Assembly (NCBI RefSeq): GCF_047302405.1
Contig: NZ_CP154853.1
Coordinates: 1,364,001 to 1,428,000, forward strand
Source of the DNA: Alkalihalobacillus sp047302405
GTDB lineage: Bacteria > Bacillota > Bacilli > Bacillales > Bacillaceae_D
Reading direction: 5' to 3'
DNA length: 64,000 nucleotides
Shown here: positions 52,067-60,819 of the stretch, piece by piece
How positions within the stretch are numbered: position 1 is the first letter of the stretch
Layout of the letters: every line of letters starts with the position of its first letter
Program-made: the position numbers and the translations under genes
The notes under the pieces: model-generated
What the model was told of the DNA's origin: nothing
Database searches by the model: none
Seen by the model: only the letters and a program-made list of their open reading frames with translations

Positions 52067-53071
52067 ATGCGTTTTAAAAAACAAACATGGGTTTATAAAA
52101 CTCCTATTTATGTCCAATCGACAGGGACAGTTGTTGGTCCAAGAGAAGGGGAAGGTCCGTTAACAGAAAGCTATGATAAATATTATGATGAACTTTATTG
52201 TGGAGCTGAAACATGGGAATTGGCGGAGCGGAAATTGATGAAAGAAGCGATTGAAATTAGTTTAGAAAAAGCAAGAAGAAAAATCGACGATATTGATTTT
52301 TTTATTGCGGGTGATTTATTGAATCAAATGGTGACATCTAATTACATAGCAAAGGATTTACCTATTCCCTATTTAGGGGTGTTTTCTGCATGTGCTACCT
52401 CGATGGAAGCGATGGCCATCGGGGCTTTATTGCTTGATGGAGATCATGCCGATTCGGTACTAGTTGCGACGAGTAGTCATCATTCTACGGCAGAAAGACA
52501 ATTTCGTTACCCAACAGAGTTTGCAGTCCAACGTTCGGAAACTTCTTCTTTTACAGTGACAGGGGCGGGAGCTTGTTTGATAAGCAATGAAAAAAATCAG
52601 ATTCGCATTCACTCGGCAACGATTGGCAAAGTTATTGATTACGAGATTAAAAATCCTTTTCAATTTGGAGCGGCCATGGCTCCAGCAGCTGCAGATACGA
52701 TTAAAACTCATTTACAAAATACAAATACGACGGTGGAAGACTATGACTTAATCGTCACAGGTGATTTAGCACGTGTAGGATCTGGAATTTTGCATAAGCT
52801 ATTGGAAGATGAGGGAATTACTCTTCCAAAAAACTATGATGATTGTGGTGTGATGATATATGATCCTGGACAAAGTGTCTTTTCTGGAGGAAGTGGGGCG
52901 GCATGTTGTGCGGTCGTCACCTTTGGGCATTTATTTAATGAAATGAAAAAAGGGAAATTAAAGAGGTTACTTGTTGTTGCGACCGGCGCTTTATTAAATC
53001 CTTTTATGATTTATCAAAAGGAATCGATTCCATGTATTGCTCATGCGATTTCCTTTCAAACGGAGGGATAA
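52067..53071 (+). CDS. spoVAD: stage V sporulation protein AD
   Basis: SpoVAD is the peripheral, dipicolinate-binding component of the SpoVA complex with a thiolase-like fold. The 334-residue protein has FSACATSMEAMAIGA near residue 107, ATSSHHSTAERQFRYPTEFA near 140 and GGSGAACCAVVTFGHL near 275. The frame opens at TTG 52046, but the GAGGAG site points to ATG 52067 (MRFKKQTWVYK), aligning with B. subtilis. Confidence 0.95.
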   Translation: MRFKKQTWVYKTPIYVQSTGTVVGPREGEGPLTESYDKYYDELYCGAETWELAERKLMKEAIEISLEKARRKIDDIDFFIAGDLLNQMVTSNYIAKDLPIPYLGVFSACATSMEAMAIGALLLDGDHADSVLVATSSHHSTAERQFRYPTEFAVQRSETSSFTVTGAGACLISNEKNQIRIHSATIGKVIDYEIKNPFQFGAAMAPAAADTIKTHLQNTNTTVEDYDLIVTGDLARVGSGILHKLLEDEGITLPKNYDDCGVMIYDPGQSVFSGGSGAACCAVVTFGHLFNEMKKGKLKRLLVVATGALLNPFMIYQKESIPCIAHAISFQTEG

Positions 53072-53074
53072 AGT

Positions 53075-53425
53075 ATGGAATATGTAGCGGCTTTTCTTGT
53101 AGGAGGGCTTATTTGTTTTTTAGGACAAGCATTGCTTGATCTAGGGAAACTATCACCGATCCATACTCTTTGTGTGCTAGTCACGTTAGGTGCTTTATTA
53201 GATGGGTTTCATTTATATGATCGTTTAATTGATTTTGCCGGAGCAGGGGCCTTTGTTCCGATCACCAATTTTGGTCATTCCTTTGTCCATGGTGCCATGC
53301 TTGAAGGTGGCAGAGAAGGGTTTATTGGAATTGGTATGGGGATGTTTGAAGTAACATCTGTCGGTCTTTCATCAACGATTTTGTTTAGTTTTTTAGCTGC
53401 TATTTTCTTTAAACCGAGGGGGTAA
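53075..53425 (+). CDS. spoVAEb: stage V sporulation protein AE (AEb)
   Basis: A 116-residue integral membrane protein of the spoVA complex, distantly similar to SpoVAC: three or four transmembrane segments and LIDFAGAGAFVPITNFGHS near residue 60. It starts three bases after spoVAD. It probably forms the dipicolinate channel with SpoVAC. Confidence 0.93.
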   Translation: MEYVAAFLVGGLICFLGQALLDLGKLSPIHTLCVLVTLGALLDGFHLYDRLIDFAGAGAFVPITNFGHSFVHGAMLEGGREGFIGIGMGMFEVTSVGLSSTILFSFLAAIFFKPRG

Positions 53426-53429
53426 TGAA

Positions 53430-54011
53430 GTGTTGGATAAACGTGATGTCATCTTTATTACGGATGGGGACGATGCAGCCAAAAAGGCCGTGCAATTAGC
53501 GGCAACTGAAGTAGGGGGGCGTTGTATCAGTCAATCATCAGGAAACCCTTCCCATTTGACAGGAAAAGAATTAGTGCAACTTATTTTAAAAACACCAAAT
53601 AGTCCTGTTTTAGTTATGTTTGATGATAGTGGAAGTCGTTATGAAGGTTTAGGTGAGCATGCGATGAGAATTGTCTATGACCATCCGCAAATGAATGTGT
53701 TAGGAGCAATAGCCGTTGCTTCCGCGACTCATTCACGTGAATGGGCAAAAGTTGATGTGAGCATCGATCGTTTTGGGAACTTAACTGAATACGGTGTAGA
53801 CAAAGCAGGATTCCCAGACTTAGAAATTGGGAGAATAAATGGCGATACCCTTTACATATTGGATGAGTTTAAACTGCCGCTAGTCGTCGGTGTAGGAGAT
53901 ATCGGGAAAATGGGTGGTTTTGATCTTGTGCAAAAAGGAGCACCTATTACAAAAAGGGCGGTGCAACTAATTTTAGAAAGGAGTGGATTTTATGACAAAA
54001 CCAACCGTTGA
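53430..54011 (+). CDS. spoVAEa: stage V sporulation protein AE (AEa)
   Basis: A 193-residue soluble protein, the AEa product of the spoVA operon. It starts with TTG-like MLDKRDVIFITDGDD and contains GGRCISQSSGNPSHLTG near residue 30 and VMFDDSGSRYEGLGE near 62. No membrane segment is present. Its role in germination is poorly known; it is the dispensable member in B. subtilis. It overlaps spoVAF by about 20 bases. Confidence 0.92.
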   Translation: MLDKRDVIFITDGDDAAKKAVQLAATEVGGRCISQSSGNPSHLTGKELVQLILKTPNSPVLVMFDDSGSRYEGLGEHAMRIVYDHPQMNVLGAIAVASATHSREWAKVDVSIDRFGNLTEYGVDKAGFPDLEIGRINGDTLYILDEFKLPLVVGVGDIGKMGGFDLVQKGAPITKRAVQLILERSGFYDKTNR

Positions 54012-55476
54012 GGAAAAGTATTTTTCAAAAAGCTATGATGAGAATGTCGCCTACTTGGAAAAAAGGCTTGGTCTTGACCAAACATTTGATGTTGGGGTTC
54101 GGGAACTTGTCATATTAGACAAAAAAATTGGCATCTATTATGTAACAGGTCTCACAGACAATTTATATATTATTGAAATTTTGAAGGAGCTCATGGAACT
54201 CGGAGCAAGAAATCGAAAAACGACGGAAGTTTTTGCAACGATAAAAAATCATTTAACACATGTTCAAGTGGAAGAAACGAATTCGGTCAATAATGCGATT
54301 ACTCAAATGCTTTCTGGCCTTATTTTTATCATTGTTGAAGGGTATGATGAAGCGTTTATTATTGATGTGCGTTCGTACCCAGGTCGAGGGCCCGAAGAAC
54401 CAGATACGGAAAGGGTTGTTCGTGGGGCACGAGATGGTTTTACCGAAAATATTATTATTAATACGGCTTTAGTGAGACGAAGAATTCGAGATGAGCGATT
54501 ACGACATGAGATTACTAAGGTAGGTGTTCGTTCGAAAACAGATATTTGTATTTCGTATATTGAAGGAATTGCCGACCCAGACCTTGTTAATATTCTAAAA
54601 AAAGAGCTCGATGCGATTGAAATAGATGGGATCACAATGTCAGATAAAGTGATTGAAGAATATATTGTCAGACAAGGGTACGATCCGTTTCCGCTTGTTC
54701 GTTATACGGAAAGGCCAGATGTCGCTGCGACTCACTTACTTGAGGGCCATGTGTTGATCATGGTCGATACATCACCAAGCGTTATTATTACACCGACAAC
54801 GTTTTTCCACCATATTCAGCATGCAGAAGAATATCGACAAGCACCAGCTGTAGGTACTTTTTTAAGGTGGACGAGAACACTTGGGATATTTGCCTCATTA
54901 TTTATTATTCCGTTTTGGTTATTGCTTGTCATTAACCCGACTCTTTTACCGCCTGGTTTAGATTTTATTGGTCCTGAGGAAACAAATAATATTCCGATTC
55001 TCCTGCAAATTCTATTTGCTGAATTTGGGATTGAGCTCCTGAGGATGGCTGCTGTCCATACGCCATCTCCTTTAGCGACGGCATTAGGGTTGGTAGCTGC
55101 ATTATTGATCGGGGAAATGGCGATTGAAGTCGGCTATTTTACAACAGAGGTTATTTTGTATGTTGCCTTAGGGGCGATTGGAATGTTCGCAACCCCTAGT
55201 CATGAATTAGGAGTGGCTCTTCGAATTGTCAGGATTTTACTCGTGCTTGCGGTCGGCTTTTTTAAAGTACCGGGCTTTGTGATTGGAACGCTTATTCTAA
55301 TTCTTTGCTTGACAGCGATTAAGCCTTTAAATAAGCCGTACTTTTGGCCATTTATTCCATTTGATCCCCCAGCATTATGGCAGCTCGTTATTCGTGCCAA
55401 TGTTCCTTCGATGCGATGGAGACCGAGTATTGTAAGCCCACAAGATCCAATCAAGCAGGATGTGAAAAAAGAATAA
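53992..55476 (+). CDS. spoVAF: stage V sporulation protein AF
   Basis: SpoVAF is a GerA-A-subunit-like membrane protein encoded last in the spoVA operon; with FigP it amplifies germination. About 494 residues: a large N-terminal soluble domain (about 1-290, with YPGRGPEEPDTERVVRGARDGFTE near 130) and five to six transmembrane segments after residue 295. The ATG at 53992 follows GGAGTGG; three codons upstream are excluded. Confidence 0.94.
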   Translation: MTKPTVEEKYFSKSYDENVAYLEKRLGLDQTFDVGVRELVILDKKIGIYYVTGLTDNLYIIEILKELMELGARNRKTTEVFATIKNHLTHVQVEETNSVNNAITQMLSGLIFIIVEGYDEAFIIDVRSYPGRGPEEPDTERVVRGARDGFTENIIINTALVRRRIRDERLRHEITKVGVRSKTDICISYIEGIADPDLVNILKKELDAIEIDGITMSDKVIEEYIVRQGYDPFPLVRYTERPDVAATHLLEGHVLIMVDTSPSVIITPTTFFHHIQHAEEYRQAPAVGTFLRWTRTLGIFASLFIIPFWLLLVINPTLLPPGLDFIGPEETNNIPILLQILFAEFGIELLRMAAVHTPSPLATALGLVAALLIGEMAIEVGYFTTEVILYVALGAIGMFATPSHELGVALRIVRILLVLAVGFFKVPGFVIGTLILILCLTAIKPLNKPYFWPFIPFDPPALWQLVIRANVPSMRWRPSIVSPQDPIKQDVKKE

Positions 55477-55562
55477 AATGATTGATAATTGGTGAATGAT
55501 CTAGTTGCGACAAACGTATGATTATGGTAAAGTTATAGCAACAATTTCATGAACCTCATGTG

Positions 55563-55799
55563 AAAGTGGGGTAGAGGTGCAAGGCGAATGAGTATACTTA
55601 AAGAGCTAGTGGATAGCACTGACTTAAGTAGAAAGGTCAACTTGCCGAAGCTTATAAATGCACCACCATTTATAAAGCTGGGTCGTTATTGAATAAATAA
55701 CGGACTGTCACTGATTTTGATCAGTGGAGAACTATTCTTTTTGAATGAGGTTACGTCAGCAAACAGCTAGTGTAACAACTAGCTGTTTTTCCTTTTTTT
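55563..55799 (+). promoter_or_regulatory. lysine riboswitch (L-box) and terminator before lysA
   Basis: The L-box core elements occur in order: GGTAGAGGTGC, GTGGATAG, GAAAGGTC, GCCGAAGC, CTGGGTCGTTATTG, ACGGACTGTCACTGA and GTGGAGAACTATTC, ending about 55735. A terminator AAACAGCTAGT / ACTAGCTGTTTTT follows at 55761-55795. Lysine should switch off lysA. Confidence 0.95.
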
Positions 55800-55865
55800 A
55801 GTAGGCTTAACAATGATGGGTGTTCTCCACAAAAGAGATGATGAGCGTATAAAGGAGAGAGATAA

Positions 55866-57185
55866 ATGTATACACATGGAACGAGTCGAATTAATGAATT
55901 TGGTCATTTAGAAATTGGTGGGGTTGATACGGTCCAACTAGCTAAACAATATGGGACACCTTTATTTGTTTATGACACTGCCTTAATCAAACAACGTGCT
56001 AAACAATTTCAAGATGCTTTTATAGATGAGGGTGTACCTTATCAAGTAGCATACGCTAGTAAAGCTTTTAGCTGTTTAGCGATGTTTCAATTAGCTTCAG
56101 AACTAGGCTTAAGCCTTGATGTTGTTTCAGGCGGGGAATTATATACAGCAATCCAGGCCAATGTTCCAATGGGGCGCATTCATTTTCATGGTAACAACAA
56201 AAGTTTAAGTGAATTAGAAATGGCGGTTGAAGCAAAAATTGGTTGTATTGTCGTTGATAACTTTTATGAGCTTGAACAATTAAGTCGGATTTGTTTAGAG
56301 AAAGAAACAAAGATGAATATTTTGTTACGGATTACACCAGGGGTTGAGGCTCATACACATGATTATATTTCAACAGGTCAAGAAGATTCTAAGTTCGGAT
56401 TTGATTTAGAAAGCGGTCAAGCAGGTGAAGCAATTGAACGTGCTTTAAAGGCAGAAAAAATTGAATTATTAGGCATCCATAGTCATATTGGCTCGCAAAT
56501 CTTTGAAACAACTGGTTTTGTGATGGCGGTTGAAAAGATTTATCAATATATTCATCAATGGCGTGAAAATTATCAATATGTTCCGCAAGTTTTAAATCTT
56601 GGTGGTGGCTTTGGAATCCGTTACACGGAAGAAGATGCTCCACTTCCAGTTGGTAATTATATTAAAGAGATGATCCGTGTTGTCAAAGAAAAATCGACGG
56701 AGTACAATATTGATCTTCCAGAAATTTGGATTGAGCCAGGTCGTTCCTTAGTTGGAGATGCGGGTACAACGCTTTATTCAATCGGTTCTTCTAAAGAACT
56801 CCCTTCAATTCGCCATTATTTATCTGTTGATGGGGGGATGAGTGATAACTTAAGACCAGCCTTATATCAAGCAAAATATGAGGCCGTGCTTGCAAATCGA
56901 GCAGCTGAGCAAACTGAAGAGGTGTACTCAATCGCCGGTAAATGCTGTGAGAGTGGTGATATGCTCATTTGGGATTTGCCATTACCAAAAGCGAATCATG
57001 AAGATATTTTAGCCGTATTCTGTACAGGGGCATACGGTTACTCCATGGCAAATAACTATAACCGAATTCCGCGTCCTGCCGTTGTATTTGTAGAGGAAGG
57101 CGATGCATCTATTGTGATTGAGCGCGAAAGTTATGCCGACTTAATCCGATTAGATAAGCCTTTAGTAAGTGTCGTAAAACAATAG
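55866..57185 (+). CDS. lysA: diaminopimelate decarboxylase
   Basis: LysA decarboxylates meso-diaminopimelate to lysine. The 439-residue PLP enzyme has the PLP lysine in VAYASKAFSC near residue 63, HSHIGSQIF near 203, GGGFGIRY near 243, EPGRSLVG near 294 and the active-site cysteine in GKCCESGDM near 359. AAAGGAGAG precedes the ATG. It follows spoVAF as in B. subtilis but has its own riboswitch-controlled leader. Confidence 0.97.
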   Translation: MYTHGTSRINEFGHLEIGGVDTVQLAKQYGTPLFVYDTALIKQRAKQFQDAFIDEGVPYQVAYASKAFSCLAMFQLASELGLSLDVVSGGELYTAIQANVPMGRIHFHGNNKSLSELEMAVEAKIGCIVVDNFYELEQLSRICLEKETKMNILLRITPGVEAHTHDYISTGQEDSKFGFDLESGQAGEAIERALKAEKIELLGIHSHIGSQIFETTGFVMAVEKIYQYIHQWRENYQYVPQVLNLGGGFGIRYTEEDAPLPVGNYIKEMIRVVKEKSTEYNIDLPEIWIEPGRSLVGDAGTTLYSIGSSKELPSIRHYLSVDGGMSDNLRPALYQAKYEAVLANRAAEQTEEVYSIAGKCCESGDMLIWDLPLPKANHEDILAVFCTGAYGYSMANNYNRIPRPAVVFVEEGDASIVIERESYADLIRLDKPLVSVVKQ

Positions 57186-57188
57186 CAA

Positions 57189-57237
57189 TATAAGGAAGTA
57201 CTCTTGATGATTTTAGAAAGAAAGCTTCCTTATATTT
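57189..57237 (+). terminator. hairpin after lysA
   Basis: Stem ATATAAGGAAG / CTTCCTTATAT with a long loop of about 26 bases and a short T-rich tail; a probable but weak terminator. Confidence 0.55.
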
Positions 57238-57297
57238 CACTTTCATTATGAATTCGTGTACAATAAGGTGAATCTAATAAATGGAGGCATACATATT

Positions 57298-57732
57298 ATG
57301 AAAAAAGGTAGTATTACGTTTGAAAATGGCGAAAAAATCGTCATCGACTTTTATGAAGAAGCAGCACCAAATACAGTGAAAAACTTTGAGGACTTAGCGA
57401 ATAAGGAATATTACAATGGGTTAACATTCCACCGTGTTATTCCTGGTTTTGTTGCTCAAGGAGGTTGCCCAACTGGAAATGGGACTGGCGGTCCTGGCTA
57501 CAGCATCAATTGTGAAACAGCAGGAAACCCACACAAACACGTAGCAGGTGCTCTTTCAATGGCACACGCTGGTAAAGACACAGGTGGTAGCCAATTCTTT
57601 ATCGTTCATGAGCCACAACCACATTTAGATGGTGTACATACCGTATTCGGTCAAGTTGTCGAAGGTCTTGATTCAATTTACCGCATCAAGCAAGGTGACG
57701 TGATGCAAGAAGTAAAAGTTTGGGAAGAGTAA
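57298..57732 (+). CDS. ppiB: peptidyl-prolyl cis-trans isomerase (cyclophilin)
   Basis: A 144-residue cytoplasmic cyclophilin. Catalytic and substrate-binding residues are visible in FHRVIPGFVAQGG near residue 40, SMAHAGKDTGGSQFFI near 85 and HTVFGQVVEG near 115. The frame opens at 57256, but ATG 57298 follows TGGAGGCA. It sits after lysA as in B. subtilis; the IS begins 8 bases after its stop codon, so its own terminator seems to have been displaced or lost. Confidence 0.95.
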   Translation: MKKGSITFENGEKIVIDFYEEAAPNTVKNFEDLANKEYYNGLTFHRVIPGFVAQGGCPTGNGTGGPGYSINCETAGNPHKHVAGALSMAHAGKDTGGSQFFIVHEPQPHLDGVHTVFGQVVEGLDSIYRIKQGDVMQEVKVWEE

Positions 57733-57759
57733 TATGTGAAGGGGCTGTCCTAAAAGCCC

Positions 57760-59436
57760 TTAAATAAAAAAAGAATCGAGAAGTTTCAGCTTCTCGATTC
57801 TTTTTTTAGGACAATATGGATAGAGTTTGGTTTTCGAGCGACGACTGATCGTCGCTCGCTTCCTAATATTGTGAGCGAGGGCGATAAGCCCGAGCTCCAC
57901 ATGAACTTTTTCTTTACCTCGTAAGTGTAATCGTCGAAAGCCCAGGTTCTGTTTGACATGACCAAATACACTTTCCACCTCGATTTTTCTTTTTTGGTAA
58001 AGTGCTCGGCCTTCTTCCCTATTTAGTTTTCGGTTTTGCTTCACTCGTAATTCTTCATAAACCGGGTTGTAATGAACCTGCCGGTTGGCTTTGGCTTTTG
58101 TACAATCCGATTTAAATGGGCAACCTTCACATGATTCACATTCATAAATCTTGAAGTCTCTTATGTAGCCATATCGGTCCGTACGTTGACTGTATCGCTT
58201 AAACAGGACTTTTCGGTGGTTCGGACACCAATAAAAATCATCGACTTCTTCATAGTTCCAGTTGTGTGGATGAAATATCTTCTTGGAATACGAACGTTTT
58301 TGTTCCTGACGAAAGGTGTTATAAGGAATGAGCGTTTCAAAAGGTTCATCTTCCATCGCCACATAATTCGACTCACTTCCATAACCGGCATCGGCCACAA
58401 GAAGTTTCGGCCAGGGTAAACCACTTTGTTTCAAGGCCTCAACATGTGGGACTAAACAGCGTGTATCCGTTGGGTTCGAGTGAAGACTGTAAAAAAGAAT
58501 AAATTGGTTTTGAGTCCCGATTTGCCAATTGTACCCCGCCTTCAATTGCCCGTTGTTCATATGATCGTCCTTCATCCGCATAAAGGTCGCATCGGTATCT
58601 ATTTTGGAGTAACTATTTCGGTGCCCCAATAACTGAAAGGACTTTTCATATTTCTGCAGACGTGGAAGATAATCGGTCTGGGCTTTTTTATGTGCTTTCT
58701 TAAGAGAGCGTATTTCTTGTTTCGTCTCTTTTTGCTTCTCTACATCTTGGATTTCTTCGAACTTCGATTCTTTTTGTTGGAGTTCTTCTTCTAGTGCTTG
58801 AATGACACTCTCAAGAGCCTCGCTTGAAAGCCGTTGTTTTTGAAAAAGAGGATCTTCTTTTCGGAGCACTGACGTATCGATTTGGATTTGTTCGTGGATC
58901 TCCTCTAATAGATCTTCTACTTTAGCTTGAAGTTTTTCTTCGTAGCCTTGAACACTCTTTTTCCAAACGAATGAATATTTATTCGCGTTGGCTTCGATTT
59001 TGGTTCCATCTAAGAAATAGTGCTGACCATCGATATAGCCTTCTTTGATTAATAGTTTGGTTAACTCTGTAAATAAACGATCCATCAAAGGCTTTAAACG
59101 TTCAGAGCGAAAGCGATTGATCGTTCGAAAATCTGGCGTTTGCCCCGCAGCTAACCACATCATTGGAAGGTTCTCCGTTAGGGCTCTGGCGATCTCTCGA
59201 CAGGAAAACCATTTTTGGGTGTAGCCAAATAGGACAATCTTCGTCATCATTTTAGGGTGATAGGCAGGACGCCCACCTCCTTGATACGCTTCGAAGAAGA
59301 TTTCATCCTTTAATCCATTCACCATATCGTTCACCACATGAACCATATGATTTTCAGGAATTAAATCAGAATAATCCATAGGAAGATAGAGTTGGTTCAT
59401 GTTATAATCTTGGAAAGTAGCCTTTTGGTTACACAT
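57760..59436 (-). CDS. IS1182-family transposase
   Basis: A 558-residue DDE transposase. The N-terminal domain has LYLPMDYSDLIPENHMV and GGGRPAYHPKMMTKIVLFGY, followed by FRTINRFRS. The catalytic part has HYFLDGTKIEANANKY, LVADAGYGSESNY and the C-terminal ESVFGHVKQNLGFRRL (glutamate of the triad). A coiled-coil insertion lies about residues 170-250. The open frame reaches 59694, but the extra 86 codons run through the palindrome; ATG 59436 after GAGGAGCG is the real start. The last codons lie inside the terminator hairpin. Intact and potentially active. Confidence 0.92.
   Translation of the reverse strand: MCNQKATFQDYNMNQLYLPMDYSDLIPENHMVHVVNDMVNGLKDEIFFEAYQGGGRPAYHPKMMTKIVLFGYTQKWFSCREIARALTENLPMMWLAAGQTPDFRTINRFRSERLKPLMDRLFTELTKLLIKEGYIDGQHYFLDGTKIEANANKYSFVWKKSVQGYEEKLQAKVEDLLEEIHEQIQIDTSVLRKEDPLFQKQRLSSEALESVIQALEEELQQKESKFEEIQDVEKQKETKQEIRSLKKAHKKAQTDYLPRLQKYEKSFQLLGHRNSYSKIDTDATFMRMKDDHMNNGQLKAGYNWQIGTQNQFILFYSLHSNPTDTRCLVPHVEALKQSGLPWPKLLVADAGYGSESNYVAMEDEPFETLIPYNTFRQEQKRSYSKKIFHPHNWNYEEVDDFYWCPNHRKVLFKRYSQRTDRYGYIRDFKIYECESCEGCPFKSDCTKAKANRQVHYNPVYEELRVKQNRKLNREEGRALYQKRKIEVESVFGHVKQNLGFRRLHLRGKEKVHVELGLIALAHNIRKRATISRRSKTKLYPYCPKKRIEKLKLLDSFFI
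57770..57806. terminator. hairpin terminator inside the IS left end
   Basis: AAGAATCGAGAAG / CTTCTCGATTCTTTTTTT. It stops both inward transcription from ppiB and the transposase message, and the transposase stop codon lies just beyond the stem. Confidence 0.82.
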
Positions 59437-59520
59437 AAAAATCGCTCCTCTTTGGTTTGTGCTGTGGTAAGTCCATTCTAAAGGAAAGAGCGATTTTTTT
59501 GTGCTTTTTTTTGCTAGAAA

Positions 59521-59645
59521 ATGAAATGTAGCGGACGAGATGGGTGGCCGACTCCTGCAGGAGGAAAGGGCAGGCTGAAATCCACTGGCGTAGACAGTTA
59601 GTTCAGCGCCCGCCTGCGGAAAGCGTGCCACCCATCTCGGGAGCG
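59521..59645. repeat. Bacillaceae-type GC-rich palindromic repeat, copy C
   Basis: Perfect 12-bp outer arms GAGATGGGTGGC (59528-59539) and GCCACCCATCTC (59627-59638). The interior has CGACTCCTGCAGGAGG and CCCGCCTGCGGAAAGCG. It is located inside the IS1182-type element upstream of the transposase. Related to copies A and B by the GACTCCTGC block. Confidence 0.8.
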
Positions 59646-59909
59646 GTGTCTTCCCTCTCACTTTATAATATTCAAAAAGGGGCTGAACCCTCAAAGGTCA
59701 TTTTCATGACTTTTGGGACAGCCCCTTTTTATGTTTGTTTAATTGCCCATTCGAACTCCATTCCAATTACTTCAGCGATTTCCTTTAAAAATGTGCCTAC
59801 CAACTAGGATTAGTTCTTATATAATTATTATAAAAAAATTCTACAAAAATTATACAGAACCTTTGTGTCATTAGGAAAAATACGTGTTAAATTTATATCA
59901 TCGGGAATC

Positions 59910-59956
59910 GATTGAGGCCGACCTGTCACGTATGAAACCTTGGTCGGTTCTTTTGT
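59910..59956. terminator. hairpin after the IS
   Basis: GGCCGACC / GGTCGGTTC with a 20-base loop, followed by TTTTGTT. Between the IS right end (59725) and here no convincing gene is present. Confidence 0.6.
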
Positions 59957-59970
59957 TATTGAAATAAGAT

Positions 59971-60000
59971 GCAGGATTATAGTCCTTTTTGTTGTATAAT
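59971..60000 (+). promoter_or_regulatory. shared leader motif, copy 1
   Basis: GCAGGATTATAGTCC then TTTTTGTTGTATAAT, ending 29 bases before the TTG start of the next gene. It is the same motif as at 60758 and 61479: GCAGGA, four to five bases, GTC, a T-rich run, TGKCG-like, A/T-rich end. Confidence 0.7.
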
Positions 60001-60028
60001 TATTAAAAATATAAAAGGAGAATATCTA

Positions 60029-60523
60029 TTGGTTAAAACAGATAAGAAACAAAAAGTTGAAAAAAGTGAGGCGGACAAACTCATTGAGGGGATTGCGATT
60101 GCATTAGCTTTTTTAATAATATCTTTTTATTTATATCTAAATCCATCTTTTCTAACTTGGCCTATTCTTACTAACGGTATAGGTGCATTTTTTGGAATAG
60201 TTGGTTTAATGGGATTTTTGTTAGAGTTAGGAAAAATTAATATGAAATTTGAGAGTGGTATAAAGGATATCGTTGCTGGTTTTTTTGTAGGAGTTATTGT
60301 TTTCTTATTGATTTATTTTACTGATAATCTATATGTGAATTTATTAGTAGTATTTTTGAGCATTATTGTGATTTACGGGATTATTTCTGGTTTTATTAAG
60401 ATAGTAAAAAGCTTTGTTGAATCGAATACTAACATTTTTCTTAGAATTCCAGTTATAATATTAAATGTTGCAATTTTTGTTCTTACAATACTTCAATTGG
60501 TTGAAATTATAAATAAGAATTAA
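60029..60523 (+). CDS. multi-pass membrane protein of unknown function
   Basis: A 164-residue protein with about five hydrophobic segments and a lysine-rich N-terminus (VKTDKKQKVEKSEADK). I do not recognise a family. The frame opens at 59969, but TTG 60029 lies 8 bases after AAAGGAG and gives a normal cytosolic head, so the earlier part is non-coding leader holding the shared motif. AT-rich compared with the core genes, consistent with acquired DNA. A terminator follows at 60533. It could be an accessory or defence-type membrane protein, but nothing proves that. Confidence 0.65.
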   Translation: MVKTDKKQKVEKSEADKLIEGIAIALAFLIISFYLYLNPSFLTWPILTNGIGAFFGIVGLMGFLLELGKINMKFESGIKDIVAGFFVGVIVFLLIYFTDNLYVNLLVVFLSIIVIYGIISGFIKIVKSFVESNTNIFLRIPVIILNVAIFVLTILQLVEIINKN

Positions 60524-60531
60524 TGCTCATT

Positions 60532-60562
60532 AAAACTTTTCTTAATTAAGAGGGGTTTTTAT
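60532..60562 (+). terminator. terminator after the membrane protein gene
   Basis: AAAACTTTTCTTAA / TTAAGAGGGGTTTTT, with T-run. From 60563 to 60757 I see no gene or clear structure. Confidence 0.72.
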
Positions 60563-60757
60563 TCTTTAGTATAAAATTTTTAGCTTATTAATAACAGAGA
60601 GTAATGAGATTAGTTTCTATTAATCTAAAGCATGGAGAGAGCTAATGGCCATAGCTAATACTCGATTCTCCTAAGAAGCCGTGACTCCAGCGGTGTAAGG
60701 TTTGGAGCGGAACGGTTTACTGCTTGCTGAATTAAAGAGCAGTTTTATAAAAAAGAT

Positions 60758-60787
60758 GCAGGAATTTAGTCTTCTCTTGTCGTAAAT
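60758..60787 (+). promoter_or_regulatory. shared leader motif, copy 2
   Basis: GCAGGAATTTAGTC then TTCTCTTGTCGTAAAT, 33 bases before the GTG start of the frameshifted gene at 60820. Confidence 0.7.
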
Positions 60788-60819
60788 GATAAAAAGTACG
60801 TATAAAAAGGGGGATTATA

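Larger units (their letters stand above)
57741..59725 (-). mobile_element. IS1182-type insertion sequence
   Basis: About 1985 bp. The ends are inverted repeats GGGGCTGTCCTAAAAG (57741) and its near-inverse CTTTTGGGACAGCCCC (ending 59725). It contains one transposase gene on the minus strand and a nested GC-rich palindrome between the transposase start and the right end. I see no clear target duplication in the flanks. It separates the core chromosome (ppiB) from the phage-like region on the right. Confidence 0.88.

Noticed and set aside
59437..59694. 86-codon N-terminal extension of the IS transposase
   Set aside because: It runs through the IS end and the GC-rich palindrome and has no family similarity; the real start at 59436 has a good ribosome site.
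57737..59730. Target-site duplication of the IS1182-type element
   Set aside because: Flanking bases (GTGAA on the left, TTTTTATG on the right) show no convincing direct repeat.
59731..59813. Short minus-strand frame ending KEIAEVIGMEFEWAIKQT beside the IS right end
   Set aside because: About 25 codons, no clear ribosome site; could be a gene tail cut by the IS but there is too little to support a call.
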